A stretch of DNA of 64,000 nt from Symsagittifera roscoffensis (lineage: Eukaryota > Xenacoelomorpha > Acoela > Convolutidae): NCBI RefSeq assembly GCF_963678635.1, contig NC_087068.1:31932318-31996317 (forward strand), given 5' to 3'. Below the pieces are notes generated by a model. The model was not told the DNA's origin. It saw only the letters and a list, made by a program, of their open reading frames with translations, and ran no database searches. Of the stretch, positions 1-10,420 are shown one piece after another (the stretch's first letter is position 1; every line of letters starts with the position of its first letter). The translations under genes and the position numbers were made by a program.

Positions 1-600
1 CAAGGATTTGAGAAGTGAGAATTGGAGGCAAGATTCGCAACCCTTGAGAGTACACTGACAGCACCCAACTACAGGGCGAGAAATCCAAAAAATGAGAAAT
101 TTTTTACAATTTAATTTTCTAGAAAAAACTTCTAGAAAAAACTTTGACAATATCCTACTATTGGGCTGCTTGGAAAAACAAAAAAAACCTCACCATTGCA
201 ATATACGATGAAAAATTAAACATGAAAAAATTAATTTGTTAAACATGCAAAAATAATACGTTGAAAAAGCTTAAACATGGCGAGATAGTGAAGCCCGCAT
301 TTAAATAATTAATAATAGATAGATAATAGATGAAAGTTAAAAACTTAGGCGACGGGTATACAGACAGACAGACTTAATTTGGCCTCGAAAAAAATACTAA
401 AAAATTAATGACCTTGCGAAAAACTTATTGAAAAATTTTCAAGCATTGCAATATATGATATATCTTAAACATAAAAAAACTCTTTCGTTAAACATGCAAA
501 GTTATTATGCTTAAACATGGAAGATAGCTGGCACTCGCATTTAAATATAGTACAGATAGATAGATATAGATAGATAGATATAGATAAGAAACAATCAATT
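1..600. repeat. Dispersed repeat family ending in (GATA)n, copy 1
   Basis: The stretch opens with a unit also found near 29397 and 48990 (shared words such as GGAGGCAAGATTCGCAA and CACCCAACTACAGGG). It continues with an ATTGCAATATA...AAACATGG...GCATTTAAATA module, present twice here at about 198-310 and 444-549. It ends in GATA repeats at about 550-590. The same order of modules, including a CAGACAGACTTAATTTGGCCTC word, recurs at 29397-29930 and 48990-49490. This is a multi-copy element of unknown class; no coding potential is seen. Confidence 0.7.
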
Positions 601-780
601 AATTGCCAAGTTACAAAATCAGTTCAGCAGAGCTTAGAAACCATCTTTTTGTCCCAAACTTGTTGTTCGTCTTCAGAAAAAGCAGTTCTTCACGATGAAT
701 CGACAGAAGCGCTTGACGGCGATCATCGAAAGCAAATGTTGCGCTGCTAAAAAATCGCTCAAGAGGGTTCTGATGTCTGA

Positions 781-787
781 TGGTGGT

Positions 788-823
<36 letters not shown>

Positions 824-835
824 GGGGGGGGGGGG
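781..835. repeat. (GT)n microsatellite followed by poly-G
   Basis: A GGT/GT dinucleotide run passes directly into about 15 consecutive G residues. This is a simple repeat with slippage potential. Confidence 0.95.
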
Positions 836-1350
836 TGAGATTGTGAAGTAGATCCAACTGCTGAACTAAACCTAGAAAATTTTCAAGAAATAAGTCGACT
901 CCATTCCAATATAAAAACATTCAACTAATTGCAATTAATTGGTAATATCAATCAATTAATTGTAATTGGAAAAGTTCAGCAATCAATTAATTTAATTTGT
1001 AGCAGGGCTGGGCAAATCCGGACAGCCAATCGTGCCCTCCTTTCTGCAGCAAAAGTCAATACGGAAATTTTAGTTTCCCAACCGAGCCGGGCCGGGCCGG
1101 GCCGCAAATTCAGGCCCGGTTCCAACTCTATGCTACCGACCAGTCAATCATGGACTCGTAGTAGCACCAATTGGTCTGCTAAAAAAACTGACCCTTCCGA
1201 AAAGACCCTGTAGGCGTTGTCCTAAATAAATCAATTCATTTCCAAATATTTCTATTTTTCTAAATTGAACTACGTAATAGCGATATTATTTAGCCTCAAA
1301 CTCATTTTTCAATACACAATTAGATGATTTTGTTTTTACAATTGCTGTCA
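836..1350. other. Non-coding stretch with a possible MITE end
   Basis: No gene is seen. Around 1004-1140 a CAGGGCTGGGCAAATCCGG word and a GC-rich GCCGGGCC triplication end in a sequence whose reverse complement starts GTAGCATAGAGTTGG. This loosely resembles hAT MITE termini, but the arms do not pair well enough to define an element. The rest is AATTAATT-rich AT sequence. Confidence 0.4.
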
Positions 1351-1363
1351 TTCTTTTAGTACT

Positions 1364-1559
1364 TTACATCGCAGAAGTCGGCATTCCGAGCAAGTATCTT
1401 TCTATGCTCGTGTCCAGCGAGAGGGCCGAGTGAGACAGACCCCAGAACCTGTTGGGCTTCAGGGTTACTGGCGCACCTTTTGCTTTTGTGAACAGCCAGC
1501 CCAAATGTGAATGGCAGCCATCGCACGAGGCTGGAGTCCACGCATAACCAGGGAACCAA
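1364..1559 (-). CDS. CRBN: Cereblon, last coding exon (C-terminal half of CULT domain)
   Basis: Read on the minus strand, a polypyrimidine tract ending in TTTTGTTTAG forms a splice acceptor just upstream of base 1559. The exon supplies the last base of a Ser codon and then 64 residues beginning WFPGYAW, closing with TAA at 1366-1364. It carries the second zinc-binding pair CDGC (residues 624 and 627 of the joined protein) and all three tryptophans of the CULT cage (W613, W619, W633). Spacing is identical to human CRBN (Cys391/394, Trp380/386/400). The partner exon ends at 49840 with phase-compatible AG. CRBN is the substrate receptor of the CRL4 E3 ubiquitin ligase (family knowledge). The tail is shorter than and different from the human one after the FWGL motif. 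Confidence 0.88.
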
Positions 1560-1632
1560 CTAAACAAAAACGCACATAGATATATAAGTTGGATAGAATC
1601 GAATATTAACAACTCTCATCATCTACATTTCA

Positions 1633-1703
1633 GCATCGGTGGTTCAGTGGTAGAATTGTCGCCTGCCACGCGATAGACCCGGGTTCGATTCCCGGCCGAT
1701 GCA
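1633..1703 (+). tRNA. tRNA-Gly (anticodon GCC)
   Basis: This is a 71-nt cloverleaf. Acceptor arms GCATCGG and CCGATGC are perfectly paired with discriminator A. The A box is TGGTTCAGTGG and the B box GGTTCGATTCC. The anticodon loop CTGCCAC reads GCC at 1665-1667, and the anticodon stem GTCGC/GCGAT has one G-U pair. The length and sequence are those of a standard nuclear tRNA-Gly. It lies in the antisense orientation inside the inferred CRBN intron, 74 bp from the last exon. Confidence 0.97.
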
Positions 1704-1709
1704 TAATCT

Positions 1710-2492
1710 CTTTGCTCTCTTATTTCATTGTATTTGACAAACTATCAATTTGATCAATGCATAAAATCGACAATTTATTTAAGTTTCATTTTGTAATTTT
1801 GCGATACTTTTGGTGTGAAACTGGTTTAAGAGGTTACCAACCACAGGATTAATCCTCATGACCAGGACCGAATGCCCAAAAACTTTCAACCAATCAGTTG
1901 TGTCCCAAAAATGGTAGAAGTATGATAATTGAGTCCCAATCCCAAGAAAAAGCAAGTATGAAAGATGGGTTCAACAAAACTTCAAAAACATAAGTAAACA
2001 GTTGCGAAGTTCCAGTTTCCCTCCCCCCTCATAAAATAGCAACAAAAGCTGTTCAAAAACTGCTCACACGTTATTTTACATGTTATAAATGCTGTGAAAG
2101 TTTAGTCACCTCATTCACCTGTTCACGCTGACGCGTTTAGATGCAGTTTCTAACATGAAAGTAATTTTAAATTGACTTTCTGAAATTGACTTTCTAATTT
2201 TAAATGGGGAGGGAACTGGAAAAGAGCCTTGTCATGGCCTAATTAGTCCGCATGTCAATTTTCATAACAATCGGTTGGTGGGAACAGTAATTTTACTTGT
2301 GAAAATAATTTGCAGGTGGGGGTGGGTGAGGAAAAGAGCCTGATTTACATGTTTTACCGGTCATCTGTAGTCTTAATGGCCTGTTATCTTATTTAACTAC
2401 CACCGGTGAAAACATATTCTATAATGACAAACTATACTTTACTCTATAGACATAGTGCTGTTCAATTTAACCTATACATGGGATCACAACAA
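1710..2492. other. Non-coding spacer between tRNA genes
   Basis: No gene is seen. The GGAACTGGAAAAGAGCC word at about 2212-2228 recurs in variant form at 2333 and around 4128 and 4327, so fragments of a dispersed repeat are present. A full element could not be delimited. Confidence 0.4.
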
Positions 2493-2574
2493 GGTAGGAT
2501 GGCCGAGCGGTCTAAGGCGCTGCGTTAAGGCCGCAGTATCTTCGGATGCGTGGGTTCGAATCCCACTCCTATCA
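2493..2574 (+). tRNA. tRNA-Leu (anticodon AAG)
   Basis: This is an 82-nt class II tRNA. Acceptor arms GGTAGGA and TCCTATC pair with one G-U. The A box is TGGCCGAGCGG and the B box GGTTCGAATCC. The anticodon stem CTGCG/CGCAG flanks the loop TTAAGGC, reading AAG at 2527-2529. The extended variable arm around TATCTTCGGATGC is typical of tRNA-Leu. A TTTT run at 2578-2581 is a plausible Pol III terminator. Confidence 0.97.
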
Positions 2575-2642
2575 ATTCTTTTGTATTATTATTATTCTAT
2601 TTCGTTTTTCAAATTTCCTAATTTCTAATTTGCACAATTACG

Positions 2643-3571
2643 GGGGCGTTAGACAGGGGTGCCGGACATCAAGCCGACGGGACTTCAAGCCGAATCGTAA
2701 AATTAGGGACTTCAAGCCGAAAATTTTCTCATTAATTCATGAAATAAGATTAATTTGAACACTTTTCTGAAGATTATCTCATTTTCATGATCTTTAGTCG
2801 GTATTTATCAGCGTTTTCATAAAATTTAAACCTCCAAATGATGTTTAGGAAAGTTGAAAAATAAAACACGGCTAAAGGCAAATTTCTTGTTTATAATTTA
2901 TGCATTTCAAAAACCGGCTGATATTATTAACGGATGTCAATCCTAAGTGATTCATTGTCATAAATAACGCTTATTATGGACTAAACTAGCGTACGATTTT
3001 GAAAAGCAACGTTGTTTAGATGAAAAAATATTGATTTGAGGTGCTTGTAAAGTTTAATTTTCGGCCTCAAGTCCTTTCGGCTTGAAGTCCCGTCGGCTTG
3101 TTGTCCTAGACCCGTTAGACAGTGCCGAAGTTAGAGAGTGCCGAAAAAGGCGGGAAATATTGGAACGCAATTTAAGAGGCTAGCTTTTGGCGGGAAAATT
3201 AATAATGACACTTGAAACTTGTTCAGACTCAATTTTGGCGCCAAAATCGATGAGCAAACAAAACTTTCTTTTCTTTTGTTTTCGGCACCCTCGCTTGGGT
3301 GATAGAATGCTACTAAGTTCTTTAATTCCTGAAACACAGACCCTTAGACACAACTAGCACTCCTATCGGATTCAAGTGAGCGGAGCGAAGCGGAGCGAAC
3401 GTATGGTCCTTGCCAAATATTAGCGGGCCATGCCTCGCTGAAAACACTAATTACACCCACCTCGGCACTCAATTTTCATTTTCGGCACTCTTTAACAAAT
3501 TTTCATTTTCGGCACTCTTTAACAAATTTTCGTTTTCGGCACTCTCTTACTTCGGCACTGTCTTACCCAAC
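2643..3571. mobile_element. MITE with 9-10 bp TSD (outer element, Mutator-like candidate)
   Basis: Direct repeats CACAATTACG flank the element at 2633-2642 and 3572-3581. The left end, once the inner insertion is removed, reads GGGGCGTTAGACAG then TGCCGAAGTTAGAGAGTGCC. The right end is its inverted counterpart (ACTTCGGCACTGTCTTACCC). A 9-10 bp TSD with long TIRs is typical of Mutator-like elements (family knowledge). The interior contains short direct repeats of TTTCATTTTCGGCACTC at 3474-3540. No transposase is present. The native size without the insertion is about 460 bp. Confidence 0.75.
2657..3113. mobile_element. MITE nested in the outer MITE's left TIR
   Basis: A direct repeat GTTAGACAG (9 bp) flanks the element at 2648-2656 and 3114-3122. 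The TIRs are about 38 bp; both ends share CAAGCCGACGGGACTTCAAG read inward. The ACTTCAAGCCGAA motif is repeated subterminally. The TSD lies exactly inside the left TIR of the outer element, so this insertion is the younger. It has no coding capacity; total length is 457 bp. Confidence 0.8.
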
Positions 3572-3644
3572 CACAATTACGTGCTCTGGGTAAATTGCAC
3601 AATTTCTTGATATGAACAATGAATTAATTACAATTTTCAATCTG

Positions 3645-4132
3645 AAAAGGGCTCGGTACTACTATGAAAGAGTGGTCCCTTGAAAATAACCAGGTTCCTT
3701 GAGAATAAGACACCTAGAGCTCTCAAATCGTTTCATAATTATGATTACGCCTTTCAGAAAGATGTCGCAGTATATTTTCAAACAAATTTCATGTTTTGTT
3801 AAACCTTAAAACCTCCCCTCACCAATTAAGGTTGAAAATTTAAAAAAAACCGCCAATAGTGGGTTTTGATGACAAATAAATCAACCTAATTATATGGTTG
3901 TTAAACCGTAAAATAAAGTAGAGCGAGCAAATTTCAATATATCAACAACAGTGATTACAATTTTTAATCTAAAAAATTTCTGGCTGAAAATATTTTGCAA
4001 GATTTTTGAAATGAATAATTTATACACCAATAAGTTTTCAAAATTATAACATGCGAAATGCATGCGGGACCTGTCTATCATAATTGCTTTTTCGGGGGAC
4101 CACTCTATCATAGTAGTACCAAGGGCTCTTTT
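3645..4132. mobile_element. Inverted-repeat element (MITE-like)
   Basis: The left arm at 3645-3682 contains GGTACTACTATGAAAGAGTGG. Its reverse complement appears at 4095-4132 (CCACTCTATCATAGTAGTACC). Outside both arms sits a variant of AAAAGAGCCC. The right half, with words TTTTTGAAATGAATAATTTA and ACCTGTCTATCATAA, recurs at 4340-4490 and 10520-10650, so it belongs to a dispersed family. No clear target duplication was found. Confidence 0.6.
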
Positions 4133-4324
4133 CCAATTCCCTACTTTCAAAATACCGAGTTTTATGTTTGTTTTACGTGTTATTACGGCTAAACGCGTGA
4201 TGTTACGCTGTAAAGTATGAAGAACAAATCTGTTCAGAACTGTCGATGATTTGTTCACCACCTACGCCAAATTTCATTGCATTATGACAACGTTAAATAG
4301 ACTTTTCAAAACTTAAATTGAAAG

Positions 4325-4760
4325 GGGGGAACTGGAAGAGCCCTGAAAAGTTTCTGACTACATATTTCGCAAGATTTTTGAAATGAATAATTTATACACA
4401 AATTAGTTTTCAAATTTATAACATGCTGAATTCATGCGAAAGCTGTCTTTCATAGTTGCCTTTTCGAGGCCCACTATCATAGTTGTACCCCTTTCCCCCA
4501 CGCACGCAAATTTTTGAAAAATAGGCAAAAAAAAGCGTTTTTAGGCCCTTTTTGGAACATTTTGACGTAAAAGTAGCGTTTTTTTGGCGCCCCCCCCCCT
4601 CAAAGTTGGTATAAATTGGCGCCGACAGCGCTTTTAGAAAAATTATAGGGTATGTTACCAAAAATGGATATCTCAAATTAGTACAAAGGGGGAACTCTTT
4701 GGGTCGGCAGGGGGTCGAATCCCTGAGGGGGGGGGGGGGGGCGTGCACCTTCCCCCCACC
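4325..4760. repeat. Partial copy of the 3645-4132 element family plus poly-C/poly-G tracts
   Basis: 4340-4490 repeats the right half of the preceding element with about 80% similarity by eye. It is followed by GC-rich low-complexity sequence with a run of C near 4591-4600 and a run of G near 4726-4741. No gene is seen. Confidence 0.5.
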
Positions 4761-4777
4761 AAATCAGCCCTTACCTT

Positions 4778-5153
4778 TAGGGTTGAGCGGATTTACTTAC
4801 AAGAAAGTAAGTTACTAGTAAATGTACTAGTAACTTACTAGTAAGTAAAATAAGGCTTATTACTAGTAAGTTGAACCAAAATGAATTTTTTGAAAGAAAT
4901 GAGGCTCAATTATCAGTCGAAAGAGCAGATAAACTTGTTTTCATATACTGCAACGCTGCTTTTACTTGATAATAATGATCATAATGATTATTTCGCGGAT
5001 TTTGATTTTGTGTAAAATGAAGTCTTCAAACTTGCTAGTTTTCAAGCAGACCCTGAGTTTTTGAAACTTACTAGTAAGTAAAAGTAACTTACTAGTAAAA
5101 AAGTGTAACTTACTAGTAAACGAACTTTACTTACTAGTAACTGCACAACCCTA
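4778..5153. mobile_element. hAT-like MITE rich in TTACTAGTAA palindromes
   Basis: The ends are inverted: TAGGGTTGAGCGG at the left, and TAGGGTTGTGCAG as the reverse complement of the right end. The flanking 8-bp direct repeats are CTTACCTT (4770-4777) and CCTACCTT (5154-5161), 7 of 8 identical. TIRs starting YAGGG with an 8-bp TSD are typical of hAT elements. Both subterminal regions carry clusters of ACTAGT palindromes, candidate transposase-binding repeats. The element is 376 bp with no coding capacity. Confidence 0.7.
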
Positions 5154-5304
5154 CCTACCTTACATCGTAACATCACGCATTCAGCCTTAATAACTATAAA
5201 GCAACTGAAAAAATGGAAATTTGGAAAAGTGAGAGGAAAGTGGAAAGTTCAAAATAAATTGAACAATTTTGAGACCCTTATTTATATTAGGGACCCGGTT
5301 AAGT

Positions 5305-5580
5305 TTCTCGGAACCCCTCTATCACACTTGTACCACGCTCTGTTGTAATACTCCCCCTCCCACTTATATGCATATTGCTGTGTTTTGCTAGGAATTAGAC
5401 TGCTGTGTGACCCCTCTTTGTCACTTGGTTTTTACAGGGACAACTATATCACACTTGTACCGGACTTATGTATAAGATCATAACATCATACGCATGCCCC
5501 AGACTGTCCTCGCCCGAAAGCAAGTGTGATAGAGGGGTCCTGCAAAAACCAAGTGTGAGATAGGGGTCCCAAATTACCCT
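5305..5580. repeat. Palindromic repeat family with ACCCCTCTATCACACTTG ends
   Basis: ACCCCTCTATCACACTTG at about 5313 and CTATATCACACTTGTACC at about 5445 are mirrored by CAAGTGTGATAGAGGGGTCC at about 5520. A second pair is ACTTGGTTTTTACAGGGA and TCCTGCAAAAACCAAGT. Single arms occur elsewhere (around 14640), so this is a dispersed MITE family. No TSD could be settled. Confidence 0.55.
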
Positions 5581-5589
5581 TTTTAGGTG

Positions 5590-5710
5590 GAATTCCTCAT
5601 AGGCGAACGACCAAATGGGCGAAAATAAAAATTAGTCAATCAGACTTCAGTATTCCAAAATTTGTAAAGAAAGCGTGAAAATCTTAAAGAAAGTAAACAA
5701 TTCGGATCTA
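5590..5710. repeat. Inverted copy of part of the 780-bp array unit
   Basis: The stretch from GGGCGAAAATAAAA to CTTAAAGAAAGTAAACA is the reverse complement of the array segment that reads TTTACTTTCTTTAAGAC...TTTTATTTTCG (for example 8320-8400). It stands in the opposite orientation upstream of the array. Confidence 0.7.
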
Positions 5711-6232
5711 CTTAACAATCTCTTTCCCCTATAGTATCTACTTAAGAATCTCCACCCCTATGAATAAATACAGTAAATTAGCACTAGAGCTTTGTATTGA
5801 GAATTATACTTTCGCTGCATTCTGATTGGTCGAAAATTCGACTAACTTAATCTAGCTAACAATCTCCCCCATCCCTTTCTGAAAATGGGAAAAGTTGTTA
5901 AGTAGATCCAACATTTACAGGGACTTGATATTAATATAGACCGAATACTAAAAACGCTAGCAATATGCAAATATTTCAAATTGTCACTGATCGCATGCGA
6001 ATTGGAACTAATTTTTTATTTCAAGTGTTTCGTTACAGAATTAGATTAAAATTGCTTCATTTAATTCACTTTAGCTGAACGGCAATTAATCAATTGAGTT
6101 TCGACAGTTTTTCTTTTCTGTCGCCTCCAAGAAACTAACCGAGTCCCAATGAAATTATGGAAAAAGTAGCGGATATCATGCAGGTTGGAAATCGGCTTGA
6201 GAAAAAGTTTCGACGGACCGGCGCGAAGTGTG

Positions 6233-6438
6233 GTCTGTATTTAAACCAATGCGTATTCATACTCGTCACTAAGCAGACAAATACGATATTAACCAATCAG
6301 AATCGAGATAAGAAAGCAAATTTAAGAAATAAATTTTTATTACATATTCATTTCTTCCTTGTCTCGATTCTGATTGGTTTATACAGTATTTGTCTGCTCA
6401 CTGACGAGTCTGAATACGCGGTTGTTTAAATACTGCTA
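6233..6438. mobile_element. Foldback MITE
   Basis: Two arms of about 80 bp (6235-6315 and 6355-6435) are near-perfect inverted repeats. The left arm contains ACTCGTCACTAAGCAGACAA and AACCAATCAGAATCGAGA; the right arm has the complements. The AT-rich spacer is about 40 bp. The termini read close to CAGTATTTAAAC. The open reading frame running across it is a by-product of the palindrome. Confidence 0.75.
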
Positions 6439-6445
6439 CGTAACC

Positions 6446-6930
6446 GACCGGCGCATATTGATTGAGTTAATTACTGTATTTGCGTAAAATAAGTGGTCTT
6501 TTCTCATGGGCGAAGGGCCAAATGGGCGAAAGAACGAAAACAAAAACTGTCCAAAGTTAATTGACAAAACGAATTAATTGCCGTTCAACAAAAGCGAATG
6601 AATAAATATTTTCAAATCCGATAATGAAAACCTTGAAAAATAAAGTTTGTTCAAATTCGATGGCGACCAGCCACATCTTGAAAGTTTTGCATATTTCTGC
6701 CATTTTTATATTCGGCCAATATTATTATCAAAACCCTGGAAATGTTTGTTTTGCGCCCTTTAAGACTTTCACGCTTTCTTTCTAAATTTTGGAAAACTGA
6801 AATCAGAGTGACTCAATTTTATTTTCGCTCATGAGTCCATCGTCCATTCGGTCCTTCCCCCATGAGAATAGTCCCCTTATTTTAAGCAAATAAAGTAATT
6901 AAATTAATCAATATGCGCCGGTCGGTCGTT
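6446..6930. repeat. Long inverted repeat at the head of the tandem array
   Basis: 6446-6517 (CGACCGGCGCATATTGATTG ... TCTCATGGGCGAAGG) is the imperfect reverse complement of 6857-6930. The arms are about 72 bp and the spacer about 340 bp. The right arm is the segment that recurs as the first anchor of the 780-bp array. Confidence 0.65.
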
Positions 6931-9900
6931 TCAAAACTTTCTCAAACGTAATTCCAACCTGCCTCAATTCCACTGACTTATTCCATACTTGAATTGAATT
7001 AACGAAGCAAAAAAATTGTGAGGCAACAGTTGTGAGACACTTTCTTTGCATAAGGGACCCGGTTAGTTTCTTAATATCCCTCTATTACACTTGTTCTTGT
7101 TTTGTCAAGTTTGCAGACTGTCGCGACTTTACGATGAGAATAATTTACAGTAGTTTGAGACTAAGATTATTTTATGATAGGATGTTTTCTTGAAATTAGC
7201 CAGGTCCCTTAGAGAATGAAGCACCTAGAGCTCTCACATTGTTTAGTAATTGAGTTTGTTATCCAAAAAGATGTCCCACCAAAGTTTCAAAAAAAATTGT
7301 TGGGTTAATTCGTTCAATTTCCCCGTCTCACCTTTTCAAGGTGGAAAATCAAAAGGCCACCATTATGAATTTATATCCGTTCAACTTAAGGAAACGAAGC
7401 AATATTTTTCTAATTCGATAATGAAACCCTTGAAATATGAAATTTAATCCAGTTCGATGGCATTCAGTGTCAATTTGAAAGTTCTGCATATTTGTCATTT
7501 TTTTATTCATATTAATTTTAGAACCCAGGAAATGTTTACTTTCTTAAAGACTTTCATGCTTTCTTTCCGAATTTTGGAAAACTGAAATCAGACTGACTCA
7601 ATTTTATTTTCGTCCATGAGTCCTTCGCCCATGAGAATAGTCCCCTTATTTAAAGCAAATAAACTAATTAACTTAATCTATATGCGCCTGTCGGTCGTTT
7701 CAAAACTTTTTCAAGTGTAATTTGAACTTAACTCAATTCCGCCAACTTATTCCATACTTAAATTGAATTACCGAAGCAAATAAATTGTGAAGCAACAGTT
7801 GCGAGACATTTTCTTTGCATAAGGGAAGCGGTTAGTTCTTAATATCCCTCTATCAAGTTTGTTCTTGTTTTGTCAAACATGCACAGACTGTCGCGACTTC
7901 ATGTTGAGAATATTTCAAGTCAGTTTTACACTAATTTGCAACTTAGGTAATATTATGATAAGTTCTCTGGAAAATAATTAATTCCCTTAGAGAATGAAGC
8001 ACCTAGAGCTCTCACATTGTTTTGTAATTGAGTTCACTACTCAAAAAAATGTCCGACTAATTTTTCAAAAAAAATTTGTTGCGTTATTTCGTTCAACTTC
8101 CCCACTTCACCTTTTCAAGGTGGAAAAATCATAAGACCACCAATATGAATTAGTTTCCGTTCAAATAAAGGAAAAGAAGCAAAATTTTGCTAATTCGATA
8201 ATTAAACCCTTGAAATATAAAATTTAATCCAGTTCGATGGCGATCAATGACAACTTGAAAGGTTTGCATATTTCTGCCATTTTTATATTCGGACAATATT
8301 AATATTAAGACTCTGGAAATGTTTACTTTTTTTAAGACTTTCACGCTTTCTTTCCGAATTTTGGAAAACAGAAATCAGACTGATTCAATTTTATTTTCGT
8401 CCATGAGTCCTTCGCCCATGAGAATAGTCCCCTTATTTAAAGCAAATAAAGTAAATATATTAATCAATACCTCAAGCGTAATTTCAGCCTGTCTCAATTC
8501 CGCAAACTTATTCCATACTTTAATTGAATTACCGAAGCAAATAAATTGTGAGGCAACAGTTGCGAGACATTTTCTTTGCATAAGGGACCTGATTAGTTTC
8601 TTAATATCCCTCTATCACATTTGTTCTTGTTTTTTCAGACTTCCAGACTGTCGCGACTTTATGTTGAGAAAATTTCAAGTCAGTTTAAGACTTATTTGCA
8701 ACTTAGGTAAAGTTATGATAGGTGTTCTCTTGAAAATAACCAATTCCCTTGGAGAAAGAAGCACCTAAAGCTCTCGCATTAATTAGTAATTGAGTTTGCT
8801 ATTCAAAACGATGTCCCACCAAAATTTTAAAAAATATACTGTTGGGTTATTTCGTTCAACTTCCGCACCTCACCTTTTCAAGATGGAAAAATCATAAGAC
8901 CACCAATATGAATTAGTTTCCGTTCAACTAAAGGAAACAAATTAAAATTTTGCTAATTCGATAATCAAACCCTTGAAATATAAAACTTAATCCAGTTCGA
9001 TGACGATCAGTGACAACTTGAAAGTTTTGCATATTTCTGCCATTTTTATAATCGGTCAAAAATAATAATATTAAAACTCTGGAAATGTTCACTTTCTTTA
9101 AGACGTTCACGCGTTCTTTCCGACTTTTGGAAAACTGAAATCAGACTGATTCAATTTTATTTTCGTCCATGAGTCCTTCGCCCATGAGAATAGTCCCCTT
9201 ATTTAAAGCAAATAAAGTAATTAACTTAACCTATATGCGCCGGTCGTTCGTTTCAAAAATTTCTCAAGCATAATTTCAGCCTGCCTCAATTCCGCTAACT
9301 TATTCCATACTTCAATTGAATTACCGAAGCAAATAAATTGTGAGGCAACAGCTGCGAGACATTGTCTTTGCATAAGGGACCCGGTTAGTTTCTTAATATA
9401 CCTCAATCACATTTGTTCTTGTTTTGTCAAACTTGCAGACTGTCGCGACTTTCTGTTGAGAATATTTCAAGTCAGTTAAACACAAATTTGCAACTTAGGT
9501 AATATTATGATAGGTTGTTCTCTTGAAAATAACCAATTCCCTCGGGGAAAGAAGCACCTAGAGCTCTCGCATTGTTTAGTAATTGAGTTTGCTATTCAAA
9601 AAGATGTCCCATCAAAATTTCAGAAAAAAATGTTGTTGGGTTATTTCGTTCAACTTCCCCATCTCACCTTTTCAAGGTGGAAAAATCATAAGACCATCAA
9701 TGAATTAAATTCCGTTCACCTTAAGGAAATGAAGCAATATTTTGTTAATTCGATAATGAAACCCTTGAAATATGAAATTTAATCCAGTTCGATGGCAATC
9801 AGTGAAAAATTGAAAGTTTTGCATATTTGTCATTTTTTTATTCGGCCAATATTAATTTTAGAACCCTGGAAATGTTTTCTTTCTTTAAGACTTTCACGCT

Positions 9901-10420
9901 TTCTTTCCGATTTTTGGAAAACTGAAATCAGACAGACTCATTTTTAATTTTGCCCATGAGAATTTTTATTTTTGCCCATCCTTTGCCCATGAGAATAGTC
10001 CCCTTATTTAAAGCAAATAAAGTAATTAACTTAATCTATATGCGCCGGTCGGTCGTTTCAAAACATTCTCAAGCGTATTTTCAACTTGCCTCAATTCCGC
10101 TAAGTTATTCCATACTTAAAATGAATTACCGAAGCAAATAAATTGTGAAGCGACAGTTGCGAGACATTTTCTTTGCATAAGCGACCCGGTTAGTTTCCTA
10201 ATATATCTCTAGCACATTTGTTCTTGTTTTGTCAAACTTCCAGACTGTCGCGACTTTATGATGAGATTATTTCAAGTCAGTTTTACACTAATTTGCGACT
10301 TGGGTAAAATTATGATAGGATGTTCTCTTGAAAATAACCATTCCACTTAGAGAATGAAGCAACTAGAACTCTCACATTGTTTAGTAATTGACTTCGCCAT
10401 TCAAAAAGATGTCCTACCAA
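6600..10420. repeat. Tandem array of about 780-bp units (five copies)
   Basis: The anchor CATGAGAATAGTCCCCTTAT occurs at 6861, 7630, 8417, 9183 and 9988, so unit lengths are 769, 787, 766 and 805 bp. Other landmarks repeat in order: GCGCCGGTCGGTCGTTTCAAAA, CCCGGTTAGTTTCTTAATA, GTCGCGACTTTATG, and CACCTAGAGCTCTC. Units have diverged by SNPs and small indels. Reading frames inside are not conserved between units, so it is treated as non-coding. A fragment also lies at 14640-14790. Confidence 0.9.

Noticed and set aside
1004-1140. hAT-like MITE with GC-rich ends
   Set aside because: Terminal words look MITE-like, but the arms do not align well and no target duplication was found.
2760-3000. Interior of the inner MITE as a gene fragment
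   Set aside because: Stops in all frames and no motif; it is filler between the inverted ends.
6600-10420. Direct repeats considered as a CRISPR array
   Set aside because: Units are about 780 bp, diverged, and lie in a eukaryotic genome; there is no repeat-spacer structure.
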